Shown in pieces: positions 62,101-64,000 of a stretch of DNA of 64,000 nucleotides. How positions within the stretch are numbered: position 1 is the first letter of the stretch; the number at the start of each line of letters is the position of its first letter. The DNA is from Labia minor (Eukaryota > Arthropoda > Insecta > Dermaptera > Spongiphoridae). The position numbers and the translations under genes were made by a program. The DNA is taken from the NCBI GenBank assembly GCA_963082975.1, contig OY720346.1:34313787-34377786 (forward strand). The letters are read 5' to 3'. Under the pieces are notes generated by a model that was not told where the DNA came from, did not search any database, and was given only the letters and a program-made list of their open reading frames with translations.

Positions 62101-63579
62101 AGAAGCAAAAACAACACCTACAAAAAAAAAATACTAAACACTTGCTAACAACTCCACACCACCTTTTTCGTTCTTAATCAAAAATTAAATATCAATAAAT
62201 TTCATTAATTAATAGAAATTAATTTATAATGATTATTCTCTTAAACGGAAGAAAACCATCCTTCATCATTCAATCTTACAACTTCCAAGAAAAGATACAC
62301 CTAATCAAAAAAAAAAGAGATTTATATTGTCTCTATCCAAATTGTGCTTAACGCGATCTGTAAACCCCCAAATAACAATTTTATTTAATTTCTTCAAATC
62401 AAATAATGAAATAATATTTACTATCTCTTACACTAAATATATATTTATACAATTTTGGATTCTTTTAAATTTAAAAGATAAAAAAATTAAAAATAAAAGG
62501 TTAAATAAACTCTATGAAAGGAATTAGGAGAGGTTGGAAATTAAATGAGGAGGCTAAGGATAAGTGTTGGCTGCAAGTGAGTTCAATAGCGCCATAAAGA
62601 ATTTAATATTAAAATGTCTTAGTTGCATAAACTCCAGGCGTTTGTTTCAATATCAAAATAAATGTACTACTAATTTTTATGTTGGATTTGTAAAATATAT
62701 AATTTTTATTATTTATCAATTAGAATTTTTATATAATTACAAAATTCTAAATTCTTTGAAATAAAATTGAAAATAAATAAAAGAGAAAAATTAATTAATA
62801 TATATTTTTTCTTTTTTGGAAAGATTAAAATATATTTTAAATATCAGATTAAATTGAAATAAGTCTCTCTCAAGGAAGTTACAGTGTACTTTTTATTTAT
62901 TTATCTAACTAACTAATACAAGTTATTCTCGTATAATGAATATATTTAGAGAGAATTATAATTGTTAAAACCTAATTTTATAACATAAACATAAAACATT
63001 ATTTAATTAGTATAAAAAATTAATGAATTTGAAATCGTTTTTAATATCTATACTTAGTTAATAGATTTATATTATATTACATTGAAATTTAAAAGTATGT
63101 GTTGTTTTACTTTAATAAAATTTTTGGATTTAATCTTTTAAAAAAATGACTATATTTTTTGTTAATTAAATTAAATAAATGAAATCAGAATTGTTTTTTT
63201 CACCTTTATAACTTTTATCCAATAATAACAGAATCTCTTTAAGAGAATATTTGTAGCAATTTTTTTCAATTTATTCATAATTAAGAATTAATTATTAATT
63301 TCACTATCTGATTTGAAATCATTAAAACAAATATAATTTAATTTAATAAGAAATAACAGAATATATACTTATTAAATAAAGTATAAAACATAAAATTATA
63401 CTCAGGCATATTCCTCTAATCGCCAATTAGTAGTTAAAATCAGGTATTTCCTAACCTCTCCATCATATCTTATTTTATATATAAATATATTTAATTATAC
63501 ATATATTAGATAGATATAAGTTAAATGATGAGCGATGTACGATAAGCATAATACATTTTGTAAATTGTATTGGTTAGAG
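62101..63579. other. AT-rich upstream flank
   Basis: No supported gene. Short frames only, all AT-driven. Confidence 0.5.
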
Positions 63580-63660
63580 CAGTGGTTCTTAAACTGTGGT
63601 CCGCGGACCCCTGGGGGTCCGCGAAGCCTTTACTGGGGGTCCGCGGTCCTCGGAAAAAAA
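63580..63660 (+). mobile_element. hAT-like terminal sequence
   Basis: Begins CAGTGGTTCTTAAACTGTGG, then the strongly self-complementary TCCGCGGACCCCTGGGGGTCCGCGA and a second GGGGGTCCGCGG copy. This is the usual end of Charlie/Tip100-type non-autonomous hAT elements. Preceding GGTTAGAG could be the 8-bp target duplication, but no second end was found before the window edge. Confidence 0.6.
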
Positions 63661-63879
63661 TCATCGTAAAAATATATACATATATAAATATTTAAAGTTC
63701 ATTGTGTAACTATATCCTCCTAGAGAATTACGGCTATAATTTAATACTATTAATAATACTATTTTATTTTATTAAATTGATAATTATGTCAATTAATTTT
63801 TTGTGAATAAATAAACATATATAAAAAACTATATATAAAATTTGAATTTTCATCCATTCATTCATTTAAAATCATTTTT

Positions 63880-64000
63880 CGATTGTTCCTTTAAAATAAC
63901 CCCTCTTAGGGGCTCGGAAGGGGAGGCATATAAGGGAATTTTCTTTCACTTTGTTATTGGGGAAAACCAGGGGAGGGGACAGTCTTACCCGGAAAAACCC
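63880..64000 (-). mobile_element. Possible retroelement 3' fragment at window edge
   Basis: On the minus strand the window starts GGGTTTTTCCGGGTAAGAC, similar to GGGTTTTTAGCCGGTAAAAG at about 15040. Higher G+C than surroundings. A non-LTR 3' end is one reading; not certain. Confidence 0.2.

Noticed and set aside
1..64000. CRISPR array, bacterial operon or phage origin
   Set aside because: No regularly spaced direct repeats; genes have introns and animal domains.

Overview
The window is a very AT-rich stretch (roughly 20-25% G+C by eye) of an insect nuclear genome. Genes are split by introns, the BTB-zinc-finger gene is closest to insect abrupt, and decayed DNA transposons lie between genes. 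The species cannot be read from the sequence. All three recognised genes are on the minus strand, so the window reads right to left. No tRNA, rRNA or CRISPR array was found.

Left edge (803-1699): the first three coding exons of a mitochondrial UbiB-family atypical kinase (ADCK1-like); the rest lies beyond base 1. Next (4422-7248) is a small secreted EF-hand protein of the MCFD2 family. It has a Gln/Met-rich N-terminal insert and two alternative last exons, each encoding its own second EF-hand.

8.1-19.3 kb is a transposon graveyard. It holds five copies of a non-autonomous family with helentron/HINE-like ends, a 1.36-kb TA-inserting terminal-inverted-repeat element carrying a 77-codon open frame, a TIR element split by one HINE-like copy, hAT-like ends, and unexplained coding-like islands near 10.0 and 13.2-13.4 kb. 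19.3-29.8 kb is AT-rich and has no clear coding sequence. It lies directly downstream of the longest abrupt isoform and carries a striking cluster of let-7 seed matches in the sense of that transcript, so part of it is probably 3' UTR.

29.8-52.4 kb is the main item: an abrupt-like locus. Five shared coding exons (BTB domain plus low-complexity linker, 364 codons plus one base) end in phase 1. Downstream are five cassettes, each opening with a phase-1 acceptor and each encoding one C2H2 finger pair, with its own stop or 3' exons. Predicted proteins are 670, 484, 434, 480 and 680 aa. This is a lola/mod(mdg4)/broad-like layout: one BTB dimerisation module joined to several DNA-binding modules. 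The last cassette is the one I recognise as classical Abrupt. The shared linker contains a probable GC-AG intron just before the choice point.

52.4-64 kb is upstream AT-rich sequence. A G+C/CT-rich tract at 60.1-62.1 kb is the best candidate for the abrupt promoter or first exon, and a hAT-like end lies near 63.6 kb.
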